Of a stretch of DNA of 64,000 nucleotides, positions 9,003 to 17,395 are shown in pieces. This DNA is from Bin94 sp965215535 (GTDB taxonomy: Bacteria > Gemmatimonadota > Gemmatimonadetes > Longimicrobiales > Gaopeijiaceae). The notes under the pieces were generated by a model. That model was given only the letters and a program-made list of their open reading frames with translations. It was not told the origin of the DNA and ran no database searches. A program made the translations under genes and the position numbers. The stretch covers positions 1,488,001 through 1,552,000 of the forward strand of contig OZ244063.1 of the NCBI GenBank assembly GCA_965215535.1, in the 5' to 3' direction. The stretch's first letter is position 1. Every line of letters starts with the position of its first letter.

Positions 9003-9659
9003 CTACATGCTGATCAGGTAATCGAACCAGGCCGTGACCGCCATTCCATCCTTCGTGCCCGGGCGGAAGAGCCACAGAGCCGCCTCGCGCATCAACTGAC
9101 GATTGAAGCCGCGGTCGCGCGTGGGCGGATCGAGCCGGGTGGAGTCTGCCACCACACGCCCGGTTGCGTCCACCAGCACCCAGACGCGGACATCGACTCC
9201 ACGCAGGTCCCTGTTGGCAGGGGGAATGATCATCGAGCGCGGGGCGGGGGGCAGGAGCCGGTCCGGTCCCTCATCGCTGCTGCCGCCATCGCCACTCCCC
9301 TCGCCGTCGGCCACCCCGGGATCGCCGAGTCTGGGACGTTCGCCGAGCAGTGCCTCCAGATCGAAGACGATCTCGTCCTCGATCTCGACCGGATCGACCT
9401 GGATCTCGACCGGCACCGGCACCCGCGGCCGCTCAAGCTGGGGTTCCGGCGGCACCGCCATGCGGATGGCGCGCATGCCCCCGGCGGCGGCGCGGCTGTC
9501 GTCGCGGCCCGGACCCGCCGCAGAGCTCTGCGCAACGGGAATGGCCAGATCGCCACGCGGCAGCAGAATGAGCAGGTGCAGGAGCAATGACAGAAGATAG
9601 GCACCGGCCCAGCGCCTGCGGTCGCGACGGCGCCGATCTCTGACTTCATATTGATTCAT
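9003..9659 (-). CDS. TonB-like energy transducer or envelope protein
   Basis: 218 residues. A short cytoplasmic basic tail (RDRRRRDRRRW) precedes one transmembrane helix (AGAYLLSLLLHLLILL). A proline- and acid-rich spacer (PPEPQLERPRVPVPVEIQVD) follows, and then a C-terminal domain with the TonB pattern VRVWVLVDATGRVVADST and AALWLFRPGTKDGMAVTAW. TonB proteins couple the proton motive force to outer-membrane receptors. The first helix, spacer and C-terminal fold fit, but ExbB/ExbD are not nearby, so a TonB paralogue of unknown partner is the safest call. The start at 9659 heads the minus-strand cluster, divergent from the SDR gene; the 190-bp gap between them presumably holds both promoters. 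Confidence 0.75.
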   Translation of the reverse strand: MNQYEVRDRRRRDRRRWAGAYLLSLLLHLLILLPRGDLAIPVAQSSAAGPGRDDSRAAAGGMRAIRMAVPPEPQLERPRVPVPVEIQVDPVEIEDEIVFDLEALLGERPRLGDPGVADGEGSGDGGSSDEGPDRLLPPAPRSMIIPPANRDLRGVDVRVWVLVDATGRVVADSTRLDPPTRDRGFNRQLMREAALWLFRPGTKDGMAVTAWFDYLISM

Positions 9660-9851
9660 CGCGCGTGAGGCCCCCGCTGCGGTGCTCCCTTACGGGTTTC
9701 AATCATATTACCAGTCCAGCACGGATGCAGCCCCCGTTCCCATGCCGTTCGATGTTGATTCATGGGCTGCGACCACTCATGGAAAATGGCGAACGCGCAA
9801 CGGGAGCGGCGAAGCGCCGAGTCGGCAAGGCACAGTGAAGAGGAGAATGGA

Positions 9852-10643
9852 GTGAATCTGGGACTCGGCGGACGCGCGGCGCTGGTCACGGGCGCATCGA
9901 AGGGGCTGGGGCGGGCCGTGGCCCGGCGTCTGGCGCTCGAGGGGGCCGATGTGGCGATCAATGCGCGCTCGGCGGGGCCGCTGCAAGAGGCGGCGGACGA
10001 CATCGCGCACGCGAGCGGACGGCGAGTGGTGGCGATCGCCGGCGATGTATGCGATTCGGGGGTCTGCGAGGAGCTGGCAGAGCGAACCAACGCCGAATTC
10101 GGGCGCCTGGACATTCTGGTGGCCAATGCGGGCGGACCGCCGCCGGGCGGAGTGGACGACTTCGAGGCGGAGGCGTACCGCAGTGCGCTGGAAACCAATC
10201 TGATGGCGACCGTGAAGCTGACGCTGGCCGCGCTCCCGGCGATGCGGAAGGGTGGATGGGGACGGGTGATTGCGATTGCCTCGGTGGCCGTGAAGCAGCC
10301 GGTCGATGGCCTGTTGCTCTCGAACATGGCGCGGCCTGGGGTGGTGGGGTTCATCAAGAGCATCTCGCGGGAGCTGGCCTCTGACGGAATTCTCTGCAAC
10401 GTGGTTGCACCGGGATTCATTCGCACCGAACGGGTCGAGGCCCTGCTCGCGGCGCAGGCCCGGACCCGGGGCGTCACCCGCACAGAGGCCATGGCCGCAA
10501 TCACGGCGGCCATTCCCGCCGGCCGCATCGGCAATCCCGACGAGTTCGCCAATGCGGTGGCCTTCCTCGCATCCGATGCGGCCTCGTACATCACGGGCCA
10601 TACGCTGCAGGTGGATGGCGGTCTGGTGCAGGGACTGCTGTGA
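9852..10643 (+). CDS. SDR-family protein lacking the classical Tyr-Lys pair
   Basis: About 263 residues from a GTG at 9852 that has GAGGAG 7 nt upstream; earlier in-frame starts lack this. The Rossmann glycine motif (VTGASKGLGRAVA), DVCD and NAG (VANAGGPPPGG) are intact. In the catalytic stretch the serine is present (AIASVAVKQP), but the expected YxxxK is replaced by a segment reading LLLSNMARPGVVGF, with Leu and Arg where Tyr and Lys should be. This matches a described BKR-like SDR subgroup without the full catalytic tetrad; such proteins are often annotated as 3-oxoacyl-ACP reductase, which is doubtful here. The stop overlaps the following heme O synthase gene by 4 nt. Confidence 0.85.
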   Translation: MNLGLGGRAALVTGASKGLGRAVARRLALEGADVAINARSAGPLQEAADDIAHASGRRVVAIAGDVCDSGVCEELAERTNAEFGRLDILVANAGGPPPGGVDDFEAEAYRSALETNLMATVKLTLAALPAMRKGGWGRVIAIASVAVKQPVDGLLLSNMARPGVVGFIKSISRELASDGILCNVVAPGFIRTERVEALLAAQARTRGVTRTEAMAAITAAIPAGRIGNPDEFANAVAFLASDAASYITGHTLQVDGGLVQGLL

Positions 10644-11617
10644 ATCACGCGAAGAGCCCGGCAAGTCGCACCCGCAATCCGGCGGCGGCGGCGAGTCGGG
10701 TCGCGCCGGCGGAGCGCCCCCCCAGAACGCTCGAAGAGTGGATCCGGCGCGGACGCGGCGGCCTGATCGGCGCAATCATCGAGCTGACCAAGCCCGGAAT
10801 CACCTCCTTTGTCACCGTCACCGCCCTCTGTGGCCATCTGGTGGCGTGGCTGAGCGGGAGCGCAAGCCCCTTCCCCCTCTCGCCCCTCTTCCACCTGCTT
10901 CTGGGAGTGACCTCGGCCACGGCCGGCGCCCTGGCGCTGAACCAGTATCTGGAGCGCGGCTCCGACGCCCTGATGCACCGCACCCGGCCCCGCCCTCTTC
11001 CCTCGGGTCGCATCGCGCCCCTCGCCGCCCTCATTCTCGGCGCGATCCTGGTGGCGGGCGGCTTCGGTCATCTCTGGTTCTGGATCGGCCCCGTTCCGGC
11101 CTTCCTCACGGCGCTCTCGGCTCTGCTGTACAATGGCGTATACACGCCGCTGAAGCTTCGTTCCCCACTCGCCACCCCCGTCGGCGCCATTCCCGGCGCA
11201 CTCCCTGCGCTGATCGGCTGGTCGGCCCACACCGGCACCATCGATGGACGCGGTCTGGCGCTCTTCGGAATCCTCTTCGCCTGGCAGTTCATTCATGTGC
11301 TGGCGCTCGGCTGGAATCTGCGCGACGACTACCGGCGCGCCGGCTTCCGACTCATTCCCCCCGGCTCTGCAGCGGTCATTGCCGGCTTCATGGTGGTGCA
11401 TGCGGTGGCGCTGCTCGCGCTCAGCACCCTTCCGGCGCTGCTCGGCATGGCCGGAGGCCTCTATCTGCCCGGCGCCCTGGCGCTCGGCGTCGGAATGATC
11501 GTTCTCACCCTGGCCTTTCTCCTCAAACCCACGAGGCAGCGATGCAACCGCATCTTCCTTGGTTCGCTCATCTATCACCCCCTTCTGCTCGGGCTCATGG
11601 TGATCGGCGCCCTCTGA
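10640..11617 (+). CDS. ctaB: heme O synthase (protoheme IX farnesyltransferase)
   Basis: 325 residues with about eight transmembrane segments. The first aspartate-rich prenyl-diphosphate motif reads NQYLERGSDALMHRTRPRPL, the form with Glu in place of the first Asp found in many CtaB proteins. The second conserved region is YTPLKLRSPLATPVGAIPGA followed by LPALIGW, and WQFIHVLALGWNLRDDYRRA matches the family block near the second motif. The enzyme transfers a farnesyl group to heme b, making heme O for terminal oxidases in the inner membrane. The N-terminal 45 residues are a low-complexity extension. The GTG start overlaps the SDR stop (GTGA). No cytochrome oxidase subunit gene is adjacent, which is unusual for ctaB. 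Confidence 0.85.
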   Translation: MNHAKSPASRTRNPAAAASRVAPAERPPRTLEEWIRRGRGGLIGAIIELTKPGITSFVTVTALCGHLVAWLSGSASPFPLSPLFHLLLGVTSATAGALALNQYLERGSDALMHRTRPRPLPSGRIAPLAALILGAILVAGGFGHLWFWIGPVPAFLTALSALLYNGVYTPLKLRSPLATPVGAIPGALPALIGWSAHTGTIDGRGLALFGILFAWQFIHVLALGWNLRDDYRRAGFRLIPPGSAAVIAGFMVVHAVALLALSTLPALLGMAGGLYLPGALALGVGMIVLTLAFLLKPTRQRCNRIFLGSLIYHPLLLGLMVIGAL

Positions 11618-12789
11618 GGAGGCTTGCCGGCATCGCGCTGACCGTCCTCTCTGTGTTCTCTGCAGGCCCCCTTGCCGCCGCCGCGCAGGAGCCGCCCCGC
11701 CCGCGCGCCCGCGATCTGGGAATCGAGGTGGGGATCTTCGCCCCCGGAACCCACAATGCGATTACCGATGTCGGGGGGGTTCTGGTCGGCCACACAACCC
11801 TTGTCGAAGGCGACAGCATACGCACCGGCGTGACCGCGATTCTGCCCCATGGCGGCAACCTCTACCACGAGCGCGTACCGGCGGCCATTCATGTCGGCAA
11901 TGGCTTCGGCAAGCTCATTGGCATCACCCAGGTGCGCGAACTCGGCGAACTCGAAACCCCCATTCTGCTGACCTGCACACTCTGTGTCTGGCGGGCGGCC
12001 GACGCCATGGCCGAATGGGCGCTGGCGCAGGAGGGAATGGAGGGCGTGCGCTCGCTCAACCCGGTTGTGGGCGAGACGAACGATGGCGGACTCAACGACA
12101 TTCGCAGTCGTCCGGTGGCGCCCGACGATGTGCGCCAGGCGCTCGCCAATGCAACGGGCGGCAGAGTGGCGGAGGGATCGGTCGGAGCCGGGACGGGCAC
12201 CTCGGCCTTCGGCTGGAAGGGTGGCATCGGAACCAGCTCGCGGGTCTTGCCCGAATCTCTGGGCGGTTATGCGGTGGGAGTCCTGGTGCAGTCCAACTTT
12301 GGCGGCATCCTCCAGGTTGCGGGGGCGCCGGTGGGAATCGAGCTCGGCCGCTATGCCTTTCAGCGACAGACGGCCTCTCCGCCCGTCGATCCCGGGGAGG
12401 CGGCAGACCCCCAGAACGCCGGTTCGATCATGATGGTGATCGCAACCGACGCGCCCCTTTCGGAGCGAAATCTGGAACGGGTGGCGATGCGCGCCGTCAT
12501 GGGGCTTTCGCGCACGGGATCCTTCGCCGGCAATGGATCGGGCGACTACGTGATTGCTTTCTCGACCGCGCACTCGGTGCGGCGGCGGCCAGGCGCGGCG
12601 GTGCGCACCGTGGACGACCTGGCGAACGACAATGTCTCGGCGCTCTTCCAGGCCGTTGTCGAGGCCACCGAAGAGGCGATCTACAACTCGATGCTGCGCG
12701 CCACGACAATCACCAGCCGCTCGGGCACGCGCGAGGCGATTCCGATCGCCGATCTGGTCGAGGTGTTGCGGCGGTATGGGGTGGGGTGA
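11542..12789 (+). CDS. S58-family peptidase (DmpA-like aminopeptidase/D-esterase), exported
   Basis: About 415 residues. The ATG at 11542 has GAGG 6 nt upstream and lies inside the 3' end of ctaB (76-nt overlap); it gives a signal peptide (LAGIALTVLSVFSAGPLAAA then AQE). The mature protein carries S58 hallmarks: GTHNAITDVGGVLVGHTTL, VTAILPHGGNLYHERVPAA, NPVVGETNDGGLNDI, and GGIGTSSRVLPE, where self-cleavage before the nucleophile serine produces the alpha and beta chains in the characterised DmpA enzyme. Members are N-terminal nucleophile peptidases that release L- or D-amino acids from peptides. It fits the abundance of exported peptide-degrading enzymes in this window. A CTG just after the ctaB stop is a weaker alternative start. 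Confidence 0.85.
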   Translation: MQPHLPWFAHLSPPSARAHGDRRPLRRLAGIALTVLSVFSAGPLAAAAQEPPRPRARDLGIEVGIFAPGTHNAITDVGGVLVGHTTLVEGDSIRTGVTAILPHGGNLYHERVPAAIHVGNGFGKLIGITQVRELGELETPILLTCTLCVWRAADAMAEWALAQEGMEGVRSLNPVVGETNDGGLNDIRSRPVAPDDVRQALANATGGRVAEGSVGAGTGTSAFGWKGGIGTSSRVLPESLGGYAVGVLVQSNFGGILQVAGAPVGIELGRYAFQRQTASPPVDPGEAADPQNAGSIMMVIATDAPLSERNLERVAMRAVMGLSRTGSFAGNGSGDYVIAFSTAHSVRRRPGAAVRTVDDLANDNVSALFQAVVEATEEAIYNSMLRATTITSRSGTREAIPIADLVEVLRRYGVG

Positions 12790-12937
12790 GGGTTGCCGGG
12801 GGGTGAATCCCTCTGAATGCGACCGGGCAGAGACAATCCACCCCCTCCCACCCCCCGTTATACTGTTCGGCAACGGCCCCGCAATCGCGGTCCCCCCCTC
12901 CCACCCGATTCCCTTCCCCGACAGATCCGAGAAGATC

Positions 12938-13705
12938 ATGAGCGCAGAGAAGCAGACCGCTACGGCAGAGCCCGTCGTCTTCCCCATCGCCCGGGTCAAT
13001 CGCCTTCGGCAGGAGGCCGAACGGGCCCGCGACACCTCCATGCACAACGCTGCGGAGGCGGGGCGGATCTTCAATGCCACTGCATATGCTCAACGACTCC
13101 TGGATGTGTTCGAGACCCTTGCCCTAAAGCCGGAGTTCGCTCTCTGTGCATATGCCTTTCGCGGAAACTTCGGTGGCAATGGCAGGGTCTGGGCGGTGCC
13201 GGTCGATTCCGGCCACGATGCAGAGAGGGACATCGCCTCGATGCGCGACAACGAGTGGATGCGGCGGCCGCCGGGAGCCGTTCCGCTTATGCAGGCGATT
13301 GTGGGCGATGGCACCCCCTGGTCGTATCTCTCTGCATCTATCCTTGCGCGCGAGGCAACCGAGTTTGGAGCGCTCCTGCACGACCGCGACTGGAGTCTGC
13401 ACACCATCTTCGCCACGCCGCCCTGGGAGAGCGCCGACGCCGGTGACGCGCCGGGCAGCGACACACAGGCCGCAAAAGACGACTCCCCCACCGGCGAGTG
13501 GAGCCTGCACGCGCCGGCCCCGGATCTGTGGGAGCCCGTGTTTGTCGAAGATGGAGCGATCCGAAGGGTGACGCTCTGCATTCACAGCCCCTACTGGCGC
13601 GAAACCCTCTACCGGGTCACCGACAGCTTTGAGGGCGACAGCTACGAGGGCAGAACCGAAGGCGAAATTCTCTCCTCGGGCCCCGACGGCCTGATCTTCC
13701 GGTAG
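12938..13705 (+). CDS. hypothetical protein
   Basis: 255 residues, not recognised. The ATG at 12938 is the first in a frame that becomes protein-like (MSAEKQTATAEPVVFPIARV). There is no signal peptide or membrane segment, so a cytoplasmic location is likely. Composition is balanced with many Trp and Arg residues; a low-complexity acidic linker (ADAGDAPGSDTQAAKDD) separates an N-terminal portion from a C-terminal beta-rich portion (VTLCIHSPYWRETLYRV). It lies about 150 bp after the S58 peptidase gene and is followed within 12 bp by a tandem 21-bp repeat. Confidence 0.65.
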   Translation: MSAEKQTATAEPVVFPIARVNRLRQEAERARDTSMHNAAEAGRIFNATAYAQRLLDVFETLALKPEFALCAYAFRGNFGGNGRVWAVPVDSGHDAERDIASMRDNEWMRRPPGAVPLMQAIVGDGTPWSYLSASILAREATEFGALLHDRDWSLHTIFATPPWESADAGDAPGSDTQAAKDDSPTGEWSLHAPAPDLWEPVFVEDGAIRRVTLCIHSPYWRETLYRVTDSFEGDSYEGRTEGEILSSGPDGLIFR

Positions 13706-13716
13706 ACTTCTTCACG

Positions 13717-13929
13717 ATGGGGTCATTTCACGGTGGGATGGCAGATTGCCCCCAGGGCATGGCGGATCAGTCCCAGGGCATGTCCGGTTTCCCTCAGGGC
13801 ATGGCGGACCATCCACACACACTGCCGCTCGCATCAGGGCAGCAGCACTCGGCCCGCCCGCGCCCCCGTAAATCCCGAATCCAGAATTGCGGCCTCGCCC
13901 CGCAGGAACAGATGCACAACTCCCGATGA
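13717..13929 (+). CDS. possible small repeat protein with heptapeptide repeats
   Basis: A 70-codon frame starting 11 nt after the previous stop. Its first part is four heptapeptide units (GGMADCP, QGMADQS, QGMSGFP, QGMADHP) encoded by four 21-bp DNA repeats; the rest is basic. Because 21 is a multiple of three, repeat number changes would not shift the frame. No convincing ribosome binding site is seen, and the 3' half is antisense to the end of the D-aminoacylase gene, so expression is uncertain. Confidence 0.25.
   Translation: MGSFHGGMADCPQGMADQSQGMSGFPQGMADHPHTLPLASGQQHSARPRPRKSRIQNCGLAPQEQMHNSR
13732..13815. repeat. four tandem 21-bp repeats (minisatellite)
   Basis: Four units start at 13732, 13753, 13774 and 13795, each exactly 21 bp. 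The last three share CAGGGCATG as their first nine bases; the first is degenerate (GGTGGGATG). They lie between two convergent genes, immediately after the stop of the hypothetical protein at 13705. Confidence 0.85.
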
Positions 13930-15459
13930 CAGGCGGTGCGGCTCGGTAAAGGTTGCATTGTCGCGAAAGTCCTCCGAGAACACCACAATATCGGCGATCT
14001 GACCCTCGGCAATGCGGCCGCGGTCGGTCATTCCCATCACCTCGGCGGGCAGCGAGGTCATGGTGCGAACCGCCTCCTCGAGCGCAACCACCTCTTCGGC
14101 AAAGACAAATCTGCCGATCTTGCGGGCAAAGGCGCCGTAGGAGCGCGGGTGGGGAACGCCAACCCCGAAGAGAGGCAGATCGCCGTCGGACGCGGTCATC
14201 GTCCACTCACGGGTCATGAAGGTCAGCAGATCCTCTTCGCTCATGTTGAAGGAGACGATCGACGGACCCCCTGCAAGGATCAGCTCCAGCGCCAAATCGA
14301 TCGGATCCGTGCCGCGTTCGTCGGCCAGCTCGGCAAGGCGTCGTCCCTCGATCGAGGGGTCGGCCCTGAAGTAGCGGAATTGAATGCGGTCGGCGCCACC
14401 TCGACGCGCCAGATTTTCGACCATTGCGACGCGGATGCGGGCATGGGTTGCGGGATCGGCAACGCGTTCGGCCAGAGCCCCCGCCCCGCCCGCCTGCGAC
14501 CAGCGCGGCAGAAGCGCCGACCCGAGCCCGGTCGCCGAAGCCAGGTACGGATATTGGTCGGCGTAGATGCGCACACCCTCTGCGCGCGCCCGCTCGATTC
14601 GCTCCACAATTGTCTGCGACGTTCCCCAGACCGGCGGTCCGAGCGCCTTGATATGCGTCACCACGGCCGTGACGCCGGCCTCCCGCCCCACCGCAATCAC
14701 CTCATCGACTGCAGCCACAACGCCAATTGTATAGTTCGATTCATCGCGGATATGGCTTGTGTAGAATCCCCCGTACTCCGCCACCACCCGTCCCAGCTCG
14801 ATCAGCTCGTCATTTGTGGAATAGCTGCCCGGCGTGTAAAAGGTGCCCGAAGACATTCCCCACGCTCCCGCCTCCATTCCCGCCCGCACCAGCGCCCGCA
14901 TTTCGTCCATCTCTGCGGGTGTGGGAGCGCGGTCCTGACTGCCGATCACCCGCCCCCGCACCGCTCCATGGGGCACAAGCTGCGCCACATTCACCCCCAG
15001 GCCGTCGTCCTCCAGAGCCGCGCGCTGGGCCGCCAGATCGGTCGGTCCCCCGCCATCGGGGTTGATCACGACTGTTGCAATTCCCTGTGCAAGGAGCGGT
15101 TCGGCATGACTGAGCGCGGCCGTGGTCAGCGCCGGTCCCGCGTGCGAATGCGTATCGATAAATCCCGGGGCCACGTACAACCCTCTGACATCGAGATCGA
15201 CTGTGGCTTCGGCGCGGCCCAGATTGCCCACCGCTGCCACAACTCCATCGCTGATCGCCACATCCCTCCGCCGTGGCGGCGCACCGGTGCCATCGACAAC
15301 CTCTCCGCCCCGCAGAATCAGATCGTAGTGCGGGGTTTCGCATGCGCCCAGCGAGAGCGCAATCACAAGCGCCGGTAGAGCTGCAAGCAACGCCCGCACA
15401 CCCATCGGCGGCAGCGCAACCGCGCCCGGACAATGCACAACTCCAGCCCGATCACTCAT
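13834..15459 (-). CDS. N-acyl-D-amino-acid deacylase (D-aminoacylase family amidohydrolase), lipoprotein
   Basis: About 541 residues. The N-terminus has a hydrophobic leader ending in a lipobox (ALSLGAC), so the enzyme is probably a lipoprotein. The amidohydrolase pattern is clear: DLILRGGEVVDGTG, metal-binding GFIDTHSHAG, TSHIRDES, VVTHIKALG, and a C-terminal GRIAEGQIADIVVF strand. Family members remove the acyl group from N-acyl-D-amino acids. The ATG at 15459 has GGGAG 6 nt upstream and overlaps the gamma-glutamyltransferase stop by 8 nt, so the two genes are co-translated; longer starts at 15474 and 15513 exist but have poorer sites. Together they suggest a surface pathway that opens unusual peptide bonds. 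Confidence 0.87.
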   Translation of the reverse strand: MSDRAGVVHCPGAVALPPMGVRALLAALPALVIALSLGACETPHYDLILRGGEVVDGTGAPPRRRDVAISDGVVAAVGNLGRAEATVDLDVRGLYVAPGFIDTHSHAGPALTTAALSHAEPLLAQGIATVVINPDGGGPTDLAAQRAALEDDGLGVNVAQLVPHGAVRGRVIGSQDRAPTPAEMDEMRALVRAGMEAGAWGMSSGTFYTPGSYSTNDELIELGRVVAEYGGFYTSHIRDESNYTIGVVAAVDEVIAVGREAGVTAVVTHIKALGPPVWGTSQTIVERIERARAEGVRIYADQYPYLASATGLGSALLPRWSQAGGAGALAERVADPATHARIRVAMVENLARRGGADRIQFRYFRADPSIEGRRLAELADERGTDPIDLALELILAGGPSIVSFNMSEEDLLTFMTREWTMTASDGDLPLFGVGVPHPRSYGAFARKIGRFVFAEEVVALEEAVRTMTSLPAEVMGMTDRGRIAEGQIADIVVFSEDFRDNATFTEPHRLSSGVVHLFLRGEAAILDSGFTGARAGRVLLP

Positions 15460-17377
15460 TGCCCGCTCCCCCATCCGGAACAATTGCCGCGCCCTCCCAA
15501 TCCGGATCCGCAACCCCTGTCATGCGACCCGTCTCCGGATCGATCCGGATCCCATGAATCCGCCCAAAGGCGCCCTCGCGCTCCTCTTCCTCCACCTCGA
15601 TTCCCCACGATTCGATCTCGGCGATAACCTCGGGCGTCCAGCCGATTCCCGGCGAGGTCTCGGCCGCAATTCCACCCTCCACCGGATGCACCCTGGGCGC
15701 CGCCAGCGCATCGGGAAGGGTCATTCCATGATCGACAACGCGCACAACCGCCTGCACAACCGCAGAGATAATTCGCGCACCCCCCGCCGCACCCAGCACA
15801 AGTACGGGCTCGCCATTTTGCAGCACCATCAGCGGCGAAATGCTCGAACGCGCCCGCTCGCCCGGCTCCATGCGACCCAGGTACCCGCCCAGCGTCGCCG
15901 CATGGAGAAATCCCAGCCCGGGCGTGGCAACCTTCGAGCCCAGATTGGGACCGATCGTCTGGGTAAGCGCCACAAACATGCCCCGACCATCGGCGGTCGA
16001 GAGATGCGTGGTATGACTGTTGGAGGAAGCTTCGCCCGGCAGGGTGTGGCCAAGTGCAGGGGCGCCGGTCGGTTGCGCGGTCTCCTGCGGTGCGCGGGCA
16101 GCGGCTGACGCCGGGGGCGTGACGCCGTACCCCTCGCCCGGGTTGTGGTTGGGCGCACTTGCCACCCTTGCCGCATCGGGTACCTCGATTCCGGCTGCAA
16201 CCTCGGCCGCCCACGCCTTGTCGGTCATGAAGTCCAGCTTCGCCGGACGTCGGCCATTCGCATCGGGGCGGGCGCGCTCGGCAAAGGCCCGCTGAATGGC
16301 CATTCCGACCAGAGCCGCCCAACTGTCGTCGTCGAGCGCGGCCACGTTGAAGTGCTCCAAAATGTGCAGAATTCCGATCGTGACCGCGCCCGAGGCGGGG
16401 GTGTCGGTGCCCACCAGCTCGAAGCCGCGGTAGCTGCCCCGCACGATCCCGGCCTCCAGCGCTTCGTAGTCGGCCAGCGCGGCCGCCGTGACCGCACCTC
16501 CGTGGGCCTCCATGTCGGCCACGATCCGGTCGGCGATCGGGCCGTGGTAGAAGGCGTCCTCGCCCCCCTCGGCAATCAGGCGCAGGGTGGCTGCAAGGTC
16601 GGGCTGGCGAAAGATCTCGCCCGCTGCCCGGGTCTCGCCCGAGGGCGTCAGAAAGTGATTGCGCGAACCCTCGAATTCGAGCAATTGACCGCGCCCGGCA
16701 AGGTGGCGCGACGCCTCGCCGGGAAGGAGCGCAAAGCCCTCGGCGGCCAGCTCGATCGCGGGTGCCATGACCTCGGCCAGCGTCATGGTGCCCTCTTCGC
16801 GCAGCAGCCGGGCCAGCCCCGCCACCGCTCCCGGCACGCCCACCGTGGGGTAGCCATACGAGGCCTGCGGCGCCGTGTCGGGGTCGTAGCCTGCTGGCGC
16901 CTGAGTGGTTGCGTCGATGCCGGCCATGCTTCCGTCGGCGCGCCGCACCAGGATCTGGGTCCGGCCACCGATGCTGTTCATCGACGGCTCCACGACCGAA
17001 ATGGCAAAGGCCGCCGCCACCGCTGCATCGGCTGCATTTCCGCCCGCGCGCAGAATCATGGCCCCGGCCTCGGCCGCCAGCGGCTGTGCGGCCACAACCA
17101 TGCCCGCATCGGAGGTGGCCACCTGGGGGGGCCTCTCTTCCGCGACCGGCGGAGCTTGCGGTTCCGGGCCTGCGCACGCCCCCGACAGCAGCGTCAGCGC
17201 CCACGACAGGGCGATTCCTGCGCGCATCGCCGCGCAGCCGCTGGACCATGCACGCCACGATCCACCGCGACGCGACCGCATTCGGCGGTTCGCAGAGACG
17301 GAGCGGGCGGGGTTCGCGCACGCGCCTCCTCTTGCCGGCGGCATGTCCCTGCGGCTGGCTGGGTTCGGCTCTGTCAT
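15452..17377 (-). CDS. ggt: gamma-glutamyltransferase, exported lipoprotein
   Basis: About 641 residues. The ATG at 17377 is preceded by AAAGGA at 7 nt, better than the ATG 18 nt earlier. A long arginine-rich n-region leads to a hydrophobic segment and lipobox (LTLLSGAC). The family core is intact: AGMVVAAQPLAAEAGAMIL, GGNAADAAVAAAFAISVVEP, NSIGGRTQILV, and the autocleavage/nucleophile threonine in SNSHTTHLSTAD, followed by GRMEPGERARSSISPLMVL. The precursor cleaves itself into two chains; the enzyme hydrolyses or transfers gamma-glutamyl groups, for example from glutathione. It heads an operon with the D-aminoacylase-type gene, and its upstream region carries three ATATTGTGA repeats that may be operators. 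Confidence 0.9.
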   Translation of the reverse strand: MTEPNPASRRDMPPARGGACANPARSVSANRRMRSRRGGSWRAWSSGCAAMRAGIALSWALTLLSGACAGPEPQAPPVAEERPPQVATSDAGMVVAAQPLAAEAGAMILRAGGNAADAAVAAAFAISVVEPSMNSIGGRTQILVRRADGSMAGIDATTQAPAGYDPDTAPQASYGYPTVGVPGAVAGLARLLREEGTMTLAEVMAPAIELAAEGFALLPGEASRHLAGRGQLLEFEGSRNHFLTPSGETRAAGEIFRQPDLAATLRLIAEGGEDAFYHGPIADRIVADMEAHGGAVTAAALADYEALEAGIVRGSYRGFELVGTDTPASGAVTIGILHILEHFNVAALDDDSWAALVGMAIQRAFAERARPDANGRRPAKLDFMTDKAWAAEVAAGIEVPDAARVASAPNHNPGEGYGVTPPASAAARAPQETAQPTGAPALGHTLPGEASSNSHTTHLSTADGRGMFVALTQTIGPNLGSKVATPGLGFLHAATLGGYLGRMEPGERARSSISPLMVLQNGEPVLVLGAAGGARIISAVVQAVVRVVDHGMTLPDALAAPRVHPVEGGIAAETSPGIGWTPEVIAEIESWGIEVEEEEREGAFGRIHGIRIDPETGRMTGVADPDWEGAAIVPDGGAGNE

Positions 17378-17395
17378 CGTTTCTTCCTTTCGCAT

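Noticed and set aside
5108..9590. Very long plus-strand open frames (about 820 and 726 codons) across the envelope cluster
   Set aside because: They are antisense to genes with complete motifs (ABC exporter, LpxL-like, PorX-like). Their composition is Arg/Gly/Pro-rich without domains; GC-rich codon bias creates such frames.
10306..11541. N-terminal extension of the S58 peptidase through ctaB
   Set aside because: It is the out-of-frame shadow of the SDR and ctaB genes; the signal peptide and ribosome site support the start at 11542.
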